NCBI GenBank assembly: GCA_022600975.1
Contig: JAHZJJ010000021.1
Coordinates: 1-63,006 of the forward strand
Length of the DNA stretch: 63,006 nucleotides
Reading direction: 5' to 3'
Source: Gammaproteobacteria bacterium
GTDB taxonomy: Bacteria; Pseudomonadota; Gammaproteobacteria; Pseudomonadales; Cellvibrionaceae
Shown here one piece after another: positions 21,890 through 31,694 of the stretch. Under the pieces are notes generated by a model that did no database searches, was not told the DNA's origin, and saw only the letters and a program-made list of their open reading frames with translations. Every line of letters starts with the position of its first letter. Within the stretch, counting starts at the first letter, position 1. Made by a program: the position numbers and the translations under genes.

Positions 21890-22456
21890 TTATCCTCTGA
21901 TTTTATATTCAACTGGGTTATCCGGGCACTGTACAAAACCGCACTCTAGAACAACGTTAATAGTATTAGCCAGCAGTAATAAAACAATTACAGTGAAAGT
22001 GTATTTTGCCAGTAGCTTGTGCCAGCGAGCCGGGTGCTTTGTGTGGGTTTTATGGGCTACATTGCATCCCAGAATAATGCTCGAGTAAATAATGATCAAA
22101 ATTGATACAATGAATGACCAAGTATACAGCTGATAGTGAAAAATACTGATGCCGTATGTCCCTGTCCCCGGCACAATGTGTAGGAAAATTTGGCGCAATG
22201 CTACCAACGCTGTAAATAGGGAAAATAGTAAGGCCAATGAATAGTGGCTAGAGCGAATACCAAAGTGCAAGTTTAGCAATAAGCTCACACTGACACCCAA
22301 GAAACCAACACGTTGTAATAAACACAAGGGGCAAGGTAGCTCATGCAAAACAAATTGCAGCACAAAAGCCATAGTTAAAACAAAAGCGATAGTTAATATT
22401 TCGATAATATTCAATAATACAATTGTTTTACCGCTAACGGCTAAATCAGATTGCAT
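21890..22456 (-). CDS. DsbB-family disulfide bond formation protein
   Basis: HELPCPLCLLQRVGFLGVS motif, 4-5 TM, second Cys pair ECGFVQCP near C-terminus. Confidence 0.85.
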   Translation of the reverse strand: MQSDLAVSGKTIVLLNIIEILTIAFVLTMAFVLQFVLHELPCPLCLLQRVGFLGVSVSLLLNLHFGIRSSHYSLALLFSLFTALVALRQIFLHIVPGTGTYGISIFHYQLYTWSFIVSILIIIYSSIILGCNVAHKTHTKHPARWHKLLAKYTFTVIVLLLLANTINVVLECGFVQCPDNPVEYKIRG

Positions 22457-22465
22457 ACTGCCCTC

Positions 22466-22621
22466 CTATAAAACTATATTTAGAGGCGAAGTTGCATGGT
22501 GTATAAACCATAAGGTTGCAAGCAAAAGCGTAAGAGTTAAAAAGCCGATCGCCCACTTGGCTTTGCTAAATATCGCCAACAAACTTGCGGCTAAAAGTAA
22601 CAAAAAGATAGAAGCCATCAT
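22466..22621 (-). CDS. Small membrane protein (DUF5993-like) preceding dsbB-like gene
   Basis: MMASIFLLLLAASLLAIFSKAKWAIGFLTLTLLLATLWFIHHATSPLNIVL; two TM helices and conserved-looking WFxHHATxxLN tail; starts likely at MM within ORF 22466..22660. Confidence 0.65.
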   Translation of the reverse strand: MMASIFLLLLAASLLAIFSKAKWAIGFLTLTLLLATLWFIHHATSPLNIVL

Positions 22622-23043
22622 AACTAGCGACCCTGTGTTTTTTAATGCCAAAAGCCTCAATAACCTACAGGAAAGTTCCTAGTTTGGAGGGGCTCTGATC
22701 TAAAGTGTAGGCTAGCTGATCGTTTCATTGGGCTTTGTTAATGTCGGCAACATAATCACTGTTTGGCAATTGATGATTTACGTGAATCAATATTATCTAT
22801 GTTCTTTTTTAGCTGTGTACTACAGAAAGTATTGGGGTGTTAGCCGGCTTAAGGCAAGGTTATTCATTAACCGCTCATTGTTGTTAAATAGTTTATCCAT
22901 GGCTTGCTACAGTGGGGAAGGCGAGCGACATTAGCCAATTTGACCTCATAGTCATGCACTGCTGGGAGTAGCGCGCTTTGGCATGCTATTATGGAGCCAT
23001 TTTATTGGTCATTGGGCGCGTAATGGCTCCCACAGGAGAAGCT

Positions 23044-23823
23044 ATGTCTTGGTTGGGCGCGGGAATTGGAGCAGGTATCGGCATGATGTTTGGTGGCCCT
23101 ATTGGCGCGGCACTGGGCGCCTGGGTGGGCAGCGCTTTCAGTTCCGGTTTGCAGCGACATGCGGCGGGTGCGCTTGATCGCGAGGGCATGCAGACGGTTT
23201 TTATAGTTGCACTGTTTTCAATGTTGGCCAAAATGGCCAAGGCAGACGGCCAGGTCTCTACAGCGGAAATACAATTGGTTGAGGGTTTTATTGATAATAA
23301 CCTGCGTTTGAATACAGAAGACCGTCAGCAGGCTATTAAAATTTTTCAGAATGCTAAAAATGATCGCTACAGTATTTACGATTATGCTCAGCAATATCAG
23401 CAGTTGATTCGTGATCAAGCTATGCGTGAAATGGTTTACCGGTTGCTCTTTGCAGTAGCTCAGGCCGATGGCGAGCTACATCCAGCTGAAGAAGAAATTC
23501 TACGTAAAATCCCCAAGTACCTCGGTTTGCAGGCGTCTATCTTTAGTGCCATGTGGAGTGAGTTTTCAAGGGGTCATTTAAGCTCTGGCAAAAGCCTCCA
23601 AGCCCATTACGATACTCTTGGCTGCGATAGTGAAGTCAGCGACAAAGCATTAAAGCTGGCCTACCGTCGCAAAGCAGCGGAATTTCATCCAGATAAAATC
23701 GCCTCCAAAGGATTACCGGAGGAATTTATGCGCCACGCAGAAGATCAAATGAAAACTATTACCGCAGCCTATGACGCCATTGTTACATCCCGAAAGCAAA
23801 AACGTTCTGCCAGTGTACATTAA
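23044..23823 (+). CDS. djlA: DjlA-like co-chaperone (TerB-like domain + C-terminal J domain)
   Basis: Gly-rich N-term GAGIGAGIGMMFGGPIGAALGAWVGS; TerB-like MAKADGQVSTAEI; J domain DTLGCDSEVSDKALKLAYRRKAAEFHPDKI (HPD). Confidence 0.85.
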   Translation: MSWLGAGIGAGIGMMFGGPIGAALGAWVGSAFSSGLQRHAAGALDREGMQTVFIVALFSMLAKMAKADGQVSTAEIQLVEGFIDNNLRLNTEDRQQAIKIFQNAKNDRYSIYDYAQQYQQLIRDQAMREMVYRLLFAVAQADGELHPAEEEILRKIPKYLGLQASIFSAMWSEFSRGHLSSGKSLQAHYDTLGCDSEVSDKALKLAYRRKAAEFHPDKIASKGLPEEFMRHAEDQMKTITAAYDAIVTSRKQKRSASVH

Positions 23824-23842
23824 TGCTTCAATGAGGTAAGCC

Positions 23843-24148
23843 ATGTCTTTAGCAGCACAATTAAAAGCCAAGTTAGAGGCAGCTTTTGCCCCTTTGCACT
23901 GTGAAGTGCACTGTGAAAGCCATCAGCACCATGTGCCTGTAGGTTCAGAGATGCATTTTCGTGTGGTGCTCGTAAGTGATAGTTTTATTGCCACCAGTAA
24001 GATAAAGCGGCATCAACAAGTGTATGCCCTATTGGCGGAAGAAATGGCCGGGCCGATACATGCCCTGGCGTTGCATCTGTTTACACCCCAGGAGTGGGCT
24101 GGCCATGCACCGGAGAGCCCTCCATGCTTGGGCGCTAAAAAATCTTAG
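23843..24148 (+). CDS. bolA: BolA-family protein
   Basis: LKAKLEAAFAPLHCEVHCESHQHHVPVGSEMHFRVVLVSDSF, RHQQVYALLAEEM. Confidence 0.85.
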   Translation: MSLAAQLKAKLEAAFAPLHCEVHCESHQHHVPVGSEMHFRVVLVSDSFIATSKIKRHQQVYALLAEEMAGPIHALALHLFTPQEWAGHAPESPPCLGAKKS

Positions 24149-24432
24149 TCTTACTCTATTGAGAGATGTGTTGTTGCAAGTAGATTGAGGGGCCCTTTTG
24201 GTGCGGTTCTCCCAATATTCAATAGAGTTTTTGAAAAATCGAGGTTTCGCCAATTTTATCTAAAATTCAATTTTGGATAAAGCCTTTAGGCAATAATGTT
24301 GATTTTTATGCCTTTATGGTAAAGCTGAAGCTTAGGTTCACTCATTTTTTTGAAGTTTATTCCGTTAGTTTTCAAAGGAGGAAACAGTTTATTCATCTTT
24401 AAGGATGAAATAAGTGCCTTTTTGTATTGAGT

Positions 24433-24456
24433 AACCCACCTTAGAGGGTGGTTTTC
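24433..24456 (+). terminator. Possible terminator hairpin
   Basis: aacccacc-ttaga-gggtggtttt. Confidence 0.45.
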
Positions 24457-24592
24457 TCTGCCAATTTAAAAAAAGTTCCCTTAAATATGATATTTTTTTA
24501 ACATTCTTGCCGCAAAGAATTATTTCCATGTCTAAACTTGCAATTGATTGGGTTAATTACTGGTTAATTTGTTGGGTACCATGGAGTCAATT

Positions 24593-25288
24593 ATGAAAGT
24601 GACGCGCATTCTGACACCGCTTGCAATTGCTATATCCGCTATGATGGGTGCGCAACAGGCGGCAGCTGCTTTTTTTGATGAGAGTAAATTTATTGTTCGC
24701 ATTGGTGCTAGCTATGCTGATCCAGATGATGCTAATACGAGCGAGATTCGAGAGGATTATGCCGAGGGTTTTGATCTAAAAAGTGAGACCACTTGGCAAA
24801 TTTCTGGTGTGTGGATGCCAGTTGAACACTGGGGCATTGAGTTGATGTATATAGGCAGTGCCGACACTGACCTGGATTTTAAGGGAGCCTCCAGGGACGA
24901 GTATGGTAAGAGGTTTGCAGAGTTTAAGGCTGAATCTTCCAGTGCCTATATCAACTGGTATATGCTTGATGAGAGCTGCCTTTTCCAGCCTTATTTTGGT
25001 GTGGGTGTTAATTACACTGACTTTCATGATGAATCTGTGAAATCCGGGCTTCTTGGGGCGACCGATGGGATAGGGGTTGGTTATAGTTGGGGCGCTACTG
25101 CTCAACTTGGAGTTGATTTTCGCTTTGGCCGGGGCGATTCTTTTCTAATTAACGCTTCTGTACAGTATATTGAATCCTCCCCAGATATTAGCGCTTATAG
25201 ATCTTTTCTCAATGAGGAGGTTAAGGACTGGGGTGACATAGATTACGATCCCTGGGTGTTTAATCTGGGCGTTGGCTATGCATTCTAA
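24593..25288 (+). CDS. OmpW-family outer membrane protein
   Basis: Signal peptide; FIVRIGASYADPDD, LKSETTWQISGVWMPVEHWGIELMYIG, C-terminal DPWVFNLGVGYAF. Confidence 0.88.
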   Translation: MKVTRILTPLAIAISAMMGAQQAAAAFFDESKFIVRIGASYADPDDANTSEIREDYAEGFDLKSETTWQISGVWMPVEHWGIELMYIGSADTDLDFKGASRDEYGKRFAEFKAESSSAYINWYMLDESCLFQPYFGVGVNYTDFHDESVKSGLLGATDGIGVGYSWGATAQLGVDFRFGRGDSFLINASVQYIESSPDISAYRSFLNEEVKDWGDIDYDPWVFNLGVGYAF

Positions 25289-25297
25289 CTAGCGGCT

Positions 25298-25343
25298 ACC
25301 TGGCAACAAAAAGGGCGCTTTAGCGCCCTTTTTGTTGCCAGGT
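25298..25343. terminator. Bidirectional terminator, 22-bp perfect arms, 2-nt spacer
   Basis: acctggcaacaaaaagggcgct-tt-agcgccctttttgttgccaggt between convergent genes. Confidence 0.9.
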
Positions 25344-25412
25344 TATAAGTGCTGGAGAAAGTTATTTTGAATTCTGCAGCACTTTAATTGCTAGGCTAAA
25401 GGTTTTAACAAC

Positions 25413-26177
25413 TTACAAGTCGAAACCAAAACCAAGGCTGCTGCCTACCTCGTTGTCTGCATAGGTGGCACCTACGCTAAAGCGAGCGCTGCTGCCTAGC
25501 GGGCGAGTGTACATAACGGCTCCGGCGGTCTCAGCTCCCAGGTGGCCAACACCCATAGACAGGCTGCCGACACAGTCGCGCCAGTTGTCGCAGCTGCTGT
25601 TGCCAGCGTTGGCAGCGGCGGCCATATTGGCCATAGCCATGGCGCCAATAGCATCTATTCGATCATCCACTCTATTGAATCTACGATTCATGTCTCCACG
25701 GAGATTGTTTACTCGGTTATCGAGGTTAGCAATATTTTTACTGTTGTTAGCAATGTTTTTACTGTTTTTAGTAATGCTTTTACTGTTTTTAGTAATGCTT
25801 TTACTGTTTTTAGCAATGAAAGACTTCGCAGGTGTAAACTCAAGGGCCTGATTTGCCTCTGTAAGCTCAAAGGCCTGATTTGATTCTGTAAGCTCAAGGG
25901 CCTGATTTGGTTCTGTAAGCTTAAAGGCCTGATTTGCTTCTGTAAGCTCAAGGGCCGCCTGATTTGATTCTGTAAGCTTAAGGGCCTGATTTGACTCTGT
26001 AAGCTTAGGGGCATTTAAGGTGGAGTCTTGTGCAAGTGGATCTCTAGCGAGGTCTGCCTGGGCGAAAGCTCCCAGCAATAAGCTGCTGCCCACCGCTAAG
26101 CTGCTGAGGGCTTTGAGGCCCATAGAAAGCGTGGACTTTTTTGATTTTTGCGTAGCATAAAATTTCTTAGACGGCAT
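25413..26177 (-). CDS. Short YadA-like trimeric autotransporter with two repeat classes
   Basis: Signal peptide, LTE(S/A/P)NQA 9-aa repeats, IxKNSKS/N heptads, YadA-like anchor ending EVGSSLGFGFDL; anchor resembles product of 1..513. Confidence 0.8.
   Translation of the reverse strand: MPSKKFYATQKSKKSTLSMGLKALSSLAVGSSLLLGAFAQADLARDPLAQDSTLNAPKLTESNQALKLTESNQAALELTEANQAFKLTEPNQALELTESNQAFELTEANQALEFTPAKSFIAKNSKSITKNSKSITKNSKNIANNSKNIANLDNRVNNLRGDMNRRFNRVDDRIDAIGAMAMANMAAAANAGNSSCDNWRDCVGSLSMGVGHLGAETAGAVMYTRPLGSSARFSVGATYADNEVGSSLGFGFDL
25741..25824 (-). repeat. 21-bp tandem repeats encoding heptad stalk (ITKNSKS)
   Basis: ctgtttttagtaatgctttta at 25762 and 25783 identical; flanking degenerate units at 25741 and 25804. 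Confidence 0.9.
25846..26010 (-). repeat. 27-bp tandem repeats (6 units, one expanded to 30 bp) encoding LTESNQALK-type repeats
   Basis: gcctgatttg-starts at 25846, 25873, 25900, 25927, 25957, 25984. Confidence 0.9.
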
Positions 26178-26346
26178 AAGGTATTACCATTTATATCGGA
26201 TAATCATTGATTAAGCTTGTTGCTGACACTCTTTAAAATATTGCCTCTCACAAAGGTGTGATTAATATTTTATAAAAGAATGAAAGCTGCGCCAATGATT
26301 ACATATTTCTCATTCTTATGCATTTTTTTTTTTTGAGTAAAATTAA

Positions 26347-26605
26347 AATGGCTCTTAGGAACCATTCAGTATCCTATGTTAACGGGGCGGCCTAGGGCAG
26401 TTGCACGCAGGTTTTTTACTCATCCAGTAGCCAGCAGTAGCCAGCAGTAGCCAGAAAGCCTACTTCTTTGTATGAAATATATACAAAATCGGACGTCTTT
26501 CTTAGATTGGGCGCACTTTTTACTCAAAACTTGGAGGTGAGGTCTTTTAGGCACTACATCCGACCTTCTTGACTTGCTCCAGCCGGATTCTTCCTAAGAG
26601 CCATT
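26347..26605. repeat. 259-bp intergenic island bounded by 15-bp perfect inverted repeats
   Basis: AATGGCTCTTAGGAA (26347-26361) and TTCCTAAGAGCCATT (26591-26605). Confidence 0.7.
26423..26452. repeat. Tandem 10-bp triplicate (cagtagccag)
   Basis: ccagtagccagcagtagccagcagtagccag. Confidence 0.8.
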
Positions 26606-26745
26606 AAAAAATTAATTTAGCTTTGCACGAAACTTTTTTTCTTTGACTGTGATCTAGCTTACAGAATTGACCATTATCGATTTCAAATAAGGATTATCAT
26701 AATTGTATAGGTTAAAAGTTGTACAAACTGCTTAAAATTAGAGCG

Positions 26746-28575
26746 CTATAGCTTTTTAAGAACAGGATGATTTGTGAGCACAGATAAAAATGCTTCCCCA
26801 AAGCGCTCCAATTTCTTGTCACCAACGCCAGAGATTGCACGCAGTGTGGCTTTGGTGGTTGGGTGTTGGGTTACCATTTCGCGTAAGGTGGCATTACTAA
26901 AGATGATATAGGAGGGGACATTGTGCTCATCTGCGAGCTGTTTTCGACAGTCACGCAAGGCCTCCCACAATGGCTGATCTTCACCACTGAGCTCGATGAT
27001 GATGTGTTTGCGGCGATTTTCTAGCCTGGCCTCGGCCTTGGGCAGACGGCGCAAGTGAACGGTTTCTTCGCCGCGGAGTAGAGCGCGACATTGTTCCGTC
27101 AACTGAAGGGCATTATAAGCTTCGCTATTTACCTGCAAGTAACCGCGCACCACCAGTTGGCGGGCAATTGTACGCCATTCCTCGGCGCTGAAATCCTTGC
27201 CAATGCCATAGGTGGAAAGCTGTTGGTGGTTAAATTGTCGGATCTTTTCCGTGTTGCCTCCACGCAACACATCGATTACATGGGTGATTCCAAAGCGCTG
27301 GCCGGTGCGGTAGATACAAGACAATAATTTAGTGCTCGCCTGACTTGCGTTCCAGCTTTGCGCCGGCTCTAGGCAGGTATCGCAGTTGCCGCAATCTGTC
27401 GGTAGACGTTCATCAAAGTAGCGTAACAGAGCATAGCGACGGCAACTGGTGATTTCACATAGGCCGAGCATGGCATCCAGGCGCTGACGTTCCTGGCGCT
27501 TGTATTCCACACTGCCCTCAGAGTTGGCGGCCATCTGGTTGAGTTTGACTACATCCTCAAGGCCATAGAGCAGCAGCGCTGTAGAAGCTTCGCCATCGCG
27601 CCCCGCGCGCCCGGTCTCCTGATAGTATGCCTCAATACTTTTAGGGAGATCTAAGTGCACCACAAAGCGTACATCCGGTTTGTCAATACCCATACCAAAG
27701 GCAATGGTGGCAACAATAATGACCCCCTCTTCTCGCAGGAAGCGGCGTTGATTTTGCGCCCGGGTATGGGCTGGCAGGCCGGCATGATAGGGCAGGGCAT
27801 GAAACTCGTGCTGGCACAACCAGTTGGCGGTATTTTCTACTTTCTTGCGTGATAAACAATAAATGATGCCACTGTTTTCTGTGTGTTCTGCCCGCAGAAA
27901 TTGTAATAGTTGCCGCCGAGGATTGTTTTTGGCGGCAATGCGATAGCAAATATTAGGGCGGTCAAAGCTGCTGATAAACTGCCGTGCCTGCTGTAAACCC
28001 AAGCGGTCTGTAATTTCCTTGCGACTGCGCTTGTCTGCGGTAGCGGTAAGAGCAATGCGCGGAATCTGCGGGAAGCGTTGTTGGAGGCAGGATAGTTGCA
28101 AATAATCAGCGCGAAAATCATGACCCCACTGAGAGACGCAATGCGCCTCATCAACTGCAAACAACGCTATGGTCACACGCTCCAACAGTTGCAGGGTGCG
28201 CGGTTGCAGCAGTCGCTCAGGTGCCAGGTAGAGTAAATCCATTTCGCCCTGTAGCAGTGCAGCTTCAATATGTCGTATTTGTTCGAAATTTAGGCTGCTG
28301 TTTAAGCAGGCTGCGTTGACTCCTGCGGCGCGTAAAGCTTCTACCTGATCCTGCATTAGTGCAATCAGCGGTGAGATCACTATCCCGCAGCCAGAACGAG
28401 CCAGTGCTGGAATCTGATAGCAAAGGGATTTGCCTCCACCAGTGGACATCAATACCAGGGCATCTTTGCCGCCGATAAGTGTTTCAATAACCGCTTGTTG
28501 GGGGCCGCGAAATGCACTGTAACCGAAGGTGTGTTGCAGTATCTGCTCAGGGGTGTTGAGGTGGGTCGTTGTCAT
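26746..28575 (-). CDS. recQ: ATP-dependent DNA helicase RecQ
   Basis: [55 protein letters not shown]-like C-terminus. Confidence 0.98.
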   Translation of the reverse strand: MTTTHLNTPEQILQHTFGYSAFRGPQQAVIETLIGGKDALVLMSTGGGKSLCYQIPALARSGCGIVISPLIALMQDQVEALRAAGVNAACLNSSLNFEQIRHIEAALLQGEMDLLYLAPERLLQPRTLQLLERVTIALFAVDEAHCVSQWGHDFRADYLQLSCLQQRFPQIPRIALTATADKRSRKEITDRLGLQQARQFISSFDRPNICYRIAAKNNPRRQLLQFLRAEHTENSGIIYCLSRKKVENTANWLCQHEFHALPYHAGLPAHTRAQNQRRFLREEGVIIVATIAFGMGIDKPDVRFVVHLDLPKSIEAYYQETGRAGRDGEASTALLLYGLEDVVKLNQMAANSEGSVEYKRQERQRLDAMLGLCEITSCRRYALLRYFDERLPTDCGNCDTCLEPAQSWNASQASTKLLSCIYRTGQRFGITHVIDVLRGGNTEKIRQFNHQQLSTYGIGKDFSAEEWRTIARQLVVRGYLQVNSEAYNALQLTEQCRALLRGEETVHLRRLPKAEARLENRRKHIIIELSGEDQPLWEALRDCRKQLADEHNVPSYIIFSNATLREMVTQHPTTKATLRAISGVGDKKLERFGEAFLSVLTNHPVLKKL

Positions 28576-28607
28576 TGTAAAAGAAGTTCTCGAGGTACAC
28601 CCATTAG

Positions 28608-28747
28608 CCTAAAAACCGCAGTTGAGCGCAGGAAGCTGTGTAAGTTATTGGTGTGCATGGCGAATTTTGAAAAGTTCTATTGGCAGTTTACAAAGTTCAG
28701 ATTTGATGTTGATCACTTGAAGTGGAAAAACCGCTGTGGCCTGTAGT
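28608..28747. repeat. Dispersed palindromic repeat copy B (one conserved end, degenerate other end)
   Basis: CCTAAAAACCGCAGTTGAGCGCAGGAAGCTGTGTAAGTTATTGGTGTGCATGGCGAATTTTgAAAAGTTC matches the inverted end of copy A; distal end decayed. Confidence 0.7.
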
Positions 28748-28754
28748 TGAGCTT

Positions 28755-29555
28755 TTACTCTAGCTTTGGTTCTTCATCATCAAACCCTAACCCCTGGGGC
28801 CGTATTAGATAGAGTTTGGGCCAGAATTTTCCTGTTACCCAGAGGCCGTTGCGTGCCCTATCCCAGGCGATCCCGTTGGCTACTGCATCAACCTGGCCGC
28901 CTCCCGGCAGACTGTCCTTTCGCAGTGTTTGAAGATTTACCCAACCCTTTACCACCCCAGACTGGGGATCTATGGCGACAATGCGGTCGTCCAGCCAAAT
29001 ATTTGCCCAAATCAGTCCCTGGGCATATTCCAATTCATTGAGCCGGCTCCAGCGAATGCCGCCACCATACACTGGCAGGCTGCGAATAATGGTAAAAGTT
29101 TGCGGATCGCGAAAGGTTAGGGTATCGCTACCATTGCTCATTATCAGTTGGTTAGCATGACTGGTTAGCCCCCAACCCTCACCGGCATAGCTCAGTGTTT
29201 CCAGGTGCTTTAAGTCGCTCTGTCGATAAACCTGCACTTCACCGGCCTTATACGTCAGTAGATAAAGCTTTTTGTCATAAAGCGCGAGTCCCTCGGCAAA
29301 GCGATTACTGGCCAGCCATACGCGTCTTACGGGGTCTGCGCCGGGGTCTGTATATTCTGCCAGCCAAGATTGACCAAACAAACCACTACTTTCATACCAG
29401 CGCGCCCCATCCTTTACCAGCCCTTGAGTAAAGTGATCCGCTGGGCGTGCTTTTTGCTCCAACAAAGTAAAGGGCGTATCTATGGGCGATTGCGCTTGTA
29501 ATGGCACAGAAAGCAGTAATAACACCAACAATGGCAACCAAAAAAGATGCTTCAT
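28755..29555 (-). CDS. Glutaminyl-peptide cyclotransferase (PF05096-like beta-propeller)
   Basis: HFTQGLVKDGARWYESSGLFGQSWL, EGWGLTSHANQLIMSNGSDTLTFRDP, LNELEYAQGLIWANIW. Confidence 0.9.
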   Translation of the reverse strand: MKHLFWLPLLVLLLLSVPLQAQSPIDTPFTLLEQKARPADHFTQGLVKDGARWYESSGLFGQSWLAEYTDPGADPVRRVWLASNRFAEGLALYDKKLYLLTYKAGEVQVYRQSDLKHLETLSYAGEGWGLTSHANQLIMSNGSDTLTFRDPQTFTIIRSLPVYGGGIRWSRLNELEYAQGLIWANIWLDDRIVAIDPQSGVVKGWVNLQTLRKDSLPGGGQVDAVANGIAWDRARNGLWVTGKFWPKLYLIRPQGLGFDDEEPKLE

Positions 29556-29671
29556 CGCAATGCCCTATTTTGATCAAAGAGGTTTGCCAGCTCCGCGCTG
29601 CCTCGACTTTACCACTATTTTCGTGGCGGATACCAAGCTTCAACTTGATCGAGCCGTTAACAGTAAAGCTT

Positions 29672-31693
29672 TCATTGTCTTTTGCCCAGTGCGCGCACGG
29701 CGAAGCGCGCCGGATGTAGAGCTTTAACCAGCTGCCTGGATACCGGTGGCAACCCATTGCACACCCAGGCAGCGACCACTTCTGCCGCCAAAGGGGCATA
29801 GCAGAAACCGCGAGAGCCGAGCCCGGCCAAGACATGTAATCCTGGCCAGTAGGCCGCGGTTTGCGGAATCAATTGTTTGCGATTTTTGGCCAGCTGGCGA
29901 TAAGTCTGTTCTAGCGCGTCCCACTTGGGTACTGGCCCCGCTAGCGGCAAGTAATCTGGCGTAGCCGCGCGCACTGAGGCGCGGCCGTGCAGGGGCATGC
30001 CAGAAAACTCTGTTGCCACTTCTGGTAGTAGCTGCGCTAGTGTGTCTAGATTTTGTCGATTCTCTAGCAAGCGAATTTCAGTTTGCTCATCTTTTAATTT
30101 ATAGGTGGCCCCAAAGCAGTGTTGTTGGTTGTGTGCTGGGGCAATATATCCATCACCACAGAGCACACTCTTCAAGTTTTGGGAAAGCACGGATGTGGAG
30201 GCAAGGGAAACCTGGCCGCGAATGGAAATCAGTGGCAGCGGGTTGGTGGGGGCAAATTGCTTTACACCATTGGCAATGCACAGCGCCACGGCGTCGGCAT
30301 TGAACGCGCTCAGTGCCGAATCGGCTGTTTGTAACTGCAATTGCCAGCGTTTGTTGGCAAATTCCAAATGGTTAAGCGTTGTGTTGACGTGCAGTTGAAT
30401 ATTTACGTGGCGGAGCAATTCAGTGCAAACTTTATCCGGTTCCAGCCAGCCGCATTCAGGGAAAAACATACCGCCGTGTTGCAGCGGCAGCCCGGCAATA
30501 CGGCTGGCCTCAACGGCACTCACAGCATGAGCCAGAGCGCCGGCCCGAAATTGCGTTAATCGAGCTGCCACTTGTTGTTGCGTATGTATCTCGGTGGCGC
30601 TTTGTGCCAACTGCAGCAGTCCACAAAAATGCGCTGCTCGCGGGCAATACTGCCGATAATAGCGCAGCGCGAATTGCAGAGCATGTAAATTGAAATCGCC
30701 GTTAGGGCCAGGTTTCGCCGATAGGCGGGCATAGAGGGCCGCCTGGAGATTACCGGAAGCGCCGCTGGCCACTTGTGACGACTGCTCAAATACCACCACT
30801 TGTAGGCCGCGTTCCGCCAGGGCGCGGGCCAGAGTGCAGCCGGCGATACCTGCGCCAATAATAGCGACTGTTTGTACTTTGGTTTGCTGTCGGTTTTCAT
30901 TGCCATTATTGGCCAGATGCCAGGGGGTAGTCGTAAATTCTTTGGCTGGAGTGGCTGTTAAGCGTGCGCGCAAGTTAACTGCTGAAGTTTGATCTGTGGG
31001 TGCTTTATCAAACTGGAAACCGACTGCAGAAAATTTTTTTACGATTTCTATATCACAAAAAGCTGCAACTAGACTGGCATTGGGGCGGCTCAACTGGGCC
31101 AGTGTTTGCGCCAGTGCCGGGCTCCACATGCTGGGATTTTTATGTGGTGCAAAGCCATCCAGAATCCAGGCGTCTACCGCGCGATCACAGCTCCCTTCCA
31201 ATTGTAGTGAGGTAAATCCGGCATTGGCATCGTCAATGATCAAACTGAGTGTGATATTACCCGGTTGTAAGTGCAGCTGGTGTATGCCTTCGGCCAGCAG
31301 CGGCGGGTACGCCGCTTGCAACTGCGCAGCTAGTGTATGCAGCTCTGGCCAGCGCTGGTGCGCACGAATGAGGTCAAGCTTTGATATCGGATATTTTTCG
31401 CAAGAAATGAAATGCAGCCGTGCTCCGGCAGGGGCGGATTGTAACCACAATTGCCAACTCTTCAGAAAATTGTGGCCGAGCCCAAATCCAGTTTCGCCGA
31501 GAGTAAAAATACTGTTTGGCGACAGTTTGGTCCAGCGTTTTGGCAGTGCATTTGATTGCAAAAATAACGTTTGTGGGTCTATGGGTTTTGCAGTGCTACT
31601 TTCTGGATTATAAAAATCGTCAAAAATCGCAGATCTCGGTCTCTCATCATCGCTCCAGACCACTTCTGCAGGTGCTAAAGCCATCTTTGCCAT
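29672..31693 (-). CDS. mnmC: Bifunctional tRNA mnm5s2U biosynthesis protein MnmC
   Basis: FTLGETGFGLGHNFL methyltransferase, WILDGFAPHKNPSMW, FAD site VAIIGAGIAGCTLARALAERG; Met at 31693 likely. Confidence 0.96.
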   Translation of the reverse strand: MAKMALAPAEVVWSDDERPRSAIFDDFYNPESSTAKPIDPQTLFLQSNALPKRWTKLSPNSIFTLGETGFGLGHNFLKSWQLWLQSAPAGARLHFISCEKYPISKLDLIRAHQRWPELHTLAAQLQAAYPPLLAEGIHQLHLQPGNITLSLIIDDANAGFTSLQLEGSCDRAVDAWILDGFAPHKNPSMWSPALAQTLAQLSRPNASLVAAFCDIEIVKKFSAVGFQFDKAPTDQTSAVNLRARLTATPAKEFTTTPWHLANNGNENRQQTKVQTVAIIGAGIAGCTLARALAERGLQVVVFEQSSQVASGASGNLQAALYARLSAKPGPNGDFNLHALQFALRYYRQYCPRAAHFCGLLQLAQSATEIHTQQQVAARLTQFRAGALAHAVSAVEASRIAGLPLQHGGMFFPECGWLEPDKVCTELLRHVNIQLHVNTTLNHLEFANKRWQLQLQTADSALSAFNADAVALCIANGVKQFAPTNPLPLISIRGQVSLASTSVLSQNLKSVLCGDGYIAPAHNQQHCFGATYKLKDEQTEIRLLENRQNLDTLAQLLPEVATEFSGMPLHGRASVRAATPDYLPLAGPVPKWDALEQTYRQLAKNRKQLIPQTAAYWPGLHVLAGLGSRGFCYAPLAAEVVAAWVCNGLPPVSRQLVKALHPARFAVRALGKRQ

Positions 31694-31694
31694 G

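Noticed and set aside
24252-24284. Near-palindrome ttttatctaaaatt-c-aattttggataaag after bolA
   Set aside because: AT-rich with mismatches; could be a hairpin or operator but no independent support.
25542-25883. ORFs antisense to the YadA-like gene (25465..25851, 25542..25883) with repetitive translations
   Set aside because: They mirror the coding repeats on the opposite strand; no independent start context or domain features.
25709-26014. 101-aa ORF MPLSLQSQIRPLSLQNQIRP... in the alternate frame of the 27-bp repeats
   Set aside because: 27-bp units are open in several frames, so repeats create artefactual repetitive ORFs; the signal-peptide/YadA frame is the real one.
26193-26211. Fur-like half-site gataatcatt upstream of the YadA-like gene
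   Set aside because: Only the 10-bp core matches the Fur consensus; flanks do not.
30996-31613. 205-aa plus-strand ORF antisense to mnmC
   Set aside because: Shadow ORF; composition and lack of domains unlike real genes here.
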